Source of the DNA: Blastomonas ursincola
Lineage (GTDB): Bacteria > Pseudomonadota > Alphaproteobacteria > Sphingomonadales > Sphingomonadaceae
DNA: 64,000 nt
Assembly: GCF_013607875.1 (NCBI RefSeq)
Contig: NZ_VDES01000001.1
Span: forward strand, 372,001 to 436,000
Reading direction: 5' to 3'
Position numbers and translations under genes: made by a program. The notes under the pieces are model-generated. The model searched no databases, was not told the origin of the DNA, and was given only the letters and a program-made list of their open reading frames with translations. Positions 62,058 through 64,000 of this stretch are shown here, in pieces; positions within the stretch are counted from its first letter, which is position 1, and each line of letters opens with the position of its first letter.

Positions 62058-64000
62058 ATGAGAAGGAAACCGTTCAATCCGTTCGAGGCGGCGATCTGGA
62101 AGCGGCTGGCGGAAACCATGCTGGTCGAACCCGCCCAGATGGCGATCTCACCGCAGCAGGTGGTCGACAATCTCCAGGGCATATTCGGCAATATCGAGGG
62201 CAACACGCCGCGCGATACCGCGCTGTCGGTCATCGCGACCTGGATCGTGCTGGGTGGCCCCTTCTGGCATTTTGCGCCGCGCTCGTTCCGCATCTGGCGG
62301 ATCGAGCGGCGGCTGAAGAACAGCCGTATCGACCTGTTCCAGGACATGGCCCGCATCCGCGGCATTGTTTATGCGGGCTATTACGGCCACTGGATCGACC
62401 AGGACGACGCCAATGTCAGCGACGCGGCTGCCGAGGATGCCAACCGCGCCAACCCGGTGTTCAACGCGATCGGCTTCACCCTGCCCCGCCACCGTACGCG
62501 CGCGGGCACACCCGACGATCCCGAAATCGCCGAATATACCGGTAACGACCTGCCCTATACGGTGTTCGTGGGCGAGGATGCGATCCCCGACAGCGTCGAG
62601 TTGGTAGTGATCGGATCGGGCGCGGGCGGCGCGGTCGCCGCATCGAACCTCGCCGATCAGGGCTATGAGGTGCTGGTAGTCGAGGCTGGCCCCTATCTCC
62701 CCAGCGCGCGGATGACGCCCAACGAGGCGCACATGTCATCATCGCTGTTCAAGGACGGCGCGATCCAGACCACGCGCAACCGCGACATCATCGTCTTCCA
62801 GGGGCGCACGGTGGGCGGCTCGACCGTCGTCAACAACGGCATATGCCTGCGCCTGGCGCGCGAGGGCGAGACGCACCCCGATGCGCATGACGTGCTTGCG
62901 CACTGGCGCAGCATCGGCGCGCCGATCGACGAAGATGCGCTGGAGGCCGCCTATTGCCGGGTCGAGACGCGGCTGGGCGTGCACGAGATCGACCGGCGGC
63001 TGGGGCGCAACAACGGCACGCGGCTGCTACACGGCTGGGATGCCTATGCTTCGGGCTCGTCCGACCCGCTCGATGCGCGCGCGGTCACCGGATGGTTCCG
63101 CAAGAACTGGGGCCAGAAGACCGAGCCCAATGCCTGCGTGTCGTGCGGCTATTGCAACACCGGCTGCCCCTATGGCCGCAAGAAGGCGATGCCCGAGAGC
63201 TTCCTGCGCCATGCCACGCTGCACGCGCCCCGGAAGGCACGCATCCTGGCGCATGCCGCCGTATCGCATATCGGCTGGTCCGGTCTTGACGATCAGGGCC
63301 GCAAGGTGGCGTCCTCGGTGCAGGTGATGCTGCCCGATGGCCGGGCGAAGACGATCCGTGTTACCAAAGGCGTCGTGGTCGCCGCAGGGACGATCGCATC
63401 GAGCAACATCCTCTCGGCGAGCGGCATCGAGGGGACCGGCAAGGGCATCTCGCTCAACATCGCCTGCCCGGTCCCCGCGCTGATGCCGGGTCCGGTCTAC
63501 GCCTGGGACGAGGACCAGATGGCGACCTTTGTCGACCGCGCCGATTTCCTGATCGAGAGCCATTTTCAGCCGCCCATGAGCATGGCCTCGCTGGTCCCCG
63601 GCTGGTTCGACGAGCATTTCCGCCGGATGCTCAATTATAACCGGCTCGCCTCGGCGGGCGTGCTGTTCCCGGCGGACCGGCGCGGCACGATCAGGAAGGG
63701 CAAGCTCGGCTTCGAGCTCGAACAGAGCGACCTTGCCGTGCTGCGCCGCGCGCTCGCGACGCTGACCAAGGTGCATTTCCGTGGTGGCGCGGAGGAGGTT
63801 TATCCGGCGCTGCTGCATGGCGAGACGCTCTCGCGCGGCATGAGCGATGCCGAGATCGACCGGTTCTTCGAGGAGCATATCGAGGAGCCCGACGATGTGG
63901 TGCTCTCCTCGAGCCATCCGCATGGCGGCAACGCGATCAACGCCGATCCGCGCAAGGGCGTGGTCGATCTCGACCAGCGGGTCCACGGCGTAGCCAACGT
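62058..64000 (+). CDS. GMC oxidoreductase with a Cys cluster (3' end outside window)
   Basis: At least 647 residues of a FAD oxidase/dehydrogenase of the glucose-methanol-choline type, truncated by the window end. It has an unusual N-terminal region of about 180 residues before the FAD motif VIGSGAGGAVAASNLADQG (about 184-202), with VVEAGPYLP after it. GRTVGGSTVVNNGICLRL is the second signature. A cysteine cluster CVSCGYCNTGCPYG (Cys at about 360, 363, 366 and 370) lies in the middle. It resembles long-chain alcohol oxidases and related GMC proteins. The active-site region begins at SSHPHGGNAIN near the end. Confidence 0.88.
   Translation, partial: MRRKPFNPFEAAIWKRLAETMLVEPAQMAISPQQVVDNLQGIFGNIEGNTPRDTALSVIATWIVLGGPFWHFAPRSFRIWRIERRLKNSRIDLFQDMARIRGIVYAGYYGHWIDQDDANVSDAAAEDANRANPVFNAIGFTLPRHRTRAGTPDDPEIAEYTGNDLPYTVFVGEDAIPDSVELVVIGSGAGGAVAASNLADQGYEVLVVEAGPYLPSARMTPNEAHMSSSLFKDGAIQTTRNRDIIVFQGRTVGGSTVVNNGICLRLAREGETHPDAHDVLAHWRSIGAPIDEDALEAAYCRVETRLGVHEIDRRLGRNNGTRLLHGWDAYASGSSDPLDARAVTGWFRKNWGQKTEPNACVSCGYCNTGCPYGRKKAMPESFLRHATLHAPRKARILAHAAVSHIGWSGLDDQGRKVASSVQVMLPDGRAKTIRVTKGVVVAAGTIASSNILSASGIEGTGKGISLNIACPVPALMPGPVYAWDEDQMATFVDRADFLIESHFQPPMSMASLVPGWFDEHFRRMLNYNRLASAGVLFPADRRGTIRKGKLGFELEQSDLAVLRRALATLTKVHFRGGAEEVYPALLHGETLSRGMSDAEIDRFFEEHIEEPDDVVLSSSHPHGGNAINADPRKGVVDLDQRVHGVAN

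Overview
The window looks like a chromosomal segment of a sphingomonad (Alphaproteobacteria, Sphingomonadales). Supporting signs are the high GC content, a circularly permuted two-piece ssrA gene encoding the tag ANDNDALALAA, an alphaproteobacterial cta (cytochrome aa3) operon with Cox11 and SURF1 assembly genes, a CtrA-type box, and five copies of an ~80-bp REP-like palindromic pair. I see no rRNA, tRNA, CRISPR array, transposase or integrase. The family assignment is an inference from these features, not a database match.

Layout. 1-9.9 kb: the 3' part of astB, a small membrane protein behind a CtrA box, ssrA (minus strand), mscL, a LemA/TPM/TPM trio, a NUDIX hydrolase, a rimB-rimK pair, gdhA, an SRPBCC protein and an MBL-fold hydrolase. 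10-11.8 kb: two HTH regulators, one a LexA/CI-like S24 repressor divergent from two small conserved ORFs, with palindromic operators between them. 11.8-22.7 kb: the most unusual region. A four-gene minus-strand operon encodes a pentaheme cytochrome, a lipoprotein with two GlcG/HbpS-type domains, a 720-aa probable outer-membrane beta-barrel, and a 1425-aa decaheme cytochrome fused to an LVIVD propeller. A membrane-anchored cyclic-nucleotide-binding (Popeye-like) protein diverges from it. Together they resemble a porin-cytochrome electron conduit.

22.8-34.1 kb: a long run of minus-strand genes, read from the right as ctaC-ctaD-ctaB-small TM protein-ctaG-ctaE-DUF983-SURF1-GNAT-thrC-methyltransferase-folB-SDR-fasciclin lipoprotein. 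34.3-38.1 kb: the tightly coupled plus-strand run pyrE-serine hydrolase-pdxJ-acpS-lepB. 38.2-49.5 kb: mostly core metabolism (NTP transferase, hom, DUF808, glpX, nadC, RNase T2, MFS, rpoZ) plus a membrane-bound LytTR regulator. rpoZ ends at a strong intrinsic terminator.

49.5-51.2 kb: an AT-rich islet carrying a ParA-like ATPase and an overlapping unknown partner, inserted between rpoZ and ettA. 51.2-64 kb: ettA, an M28 peptidase, an RcnB-like protein, an SH3 protein, a 2-hydroxyacid dehydrogenase, a divergent Amt transporter, lepA, a diacylglycerol-kinase-like/phosphoesterase pair, and a GMC oxidoreductase cut off by the window end.

The best candidates for something undescribed are the multiheme/porin/GlcG/cNMP cluster, the ParA islet, and the S24 repressor module with its operators. 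All functional statements rest on motif recognition by eye; no searches were run.
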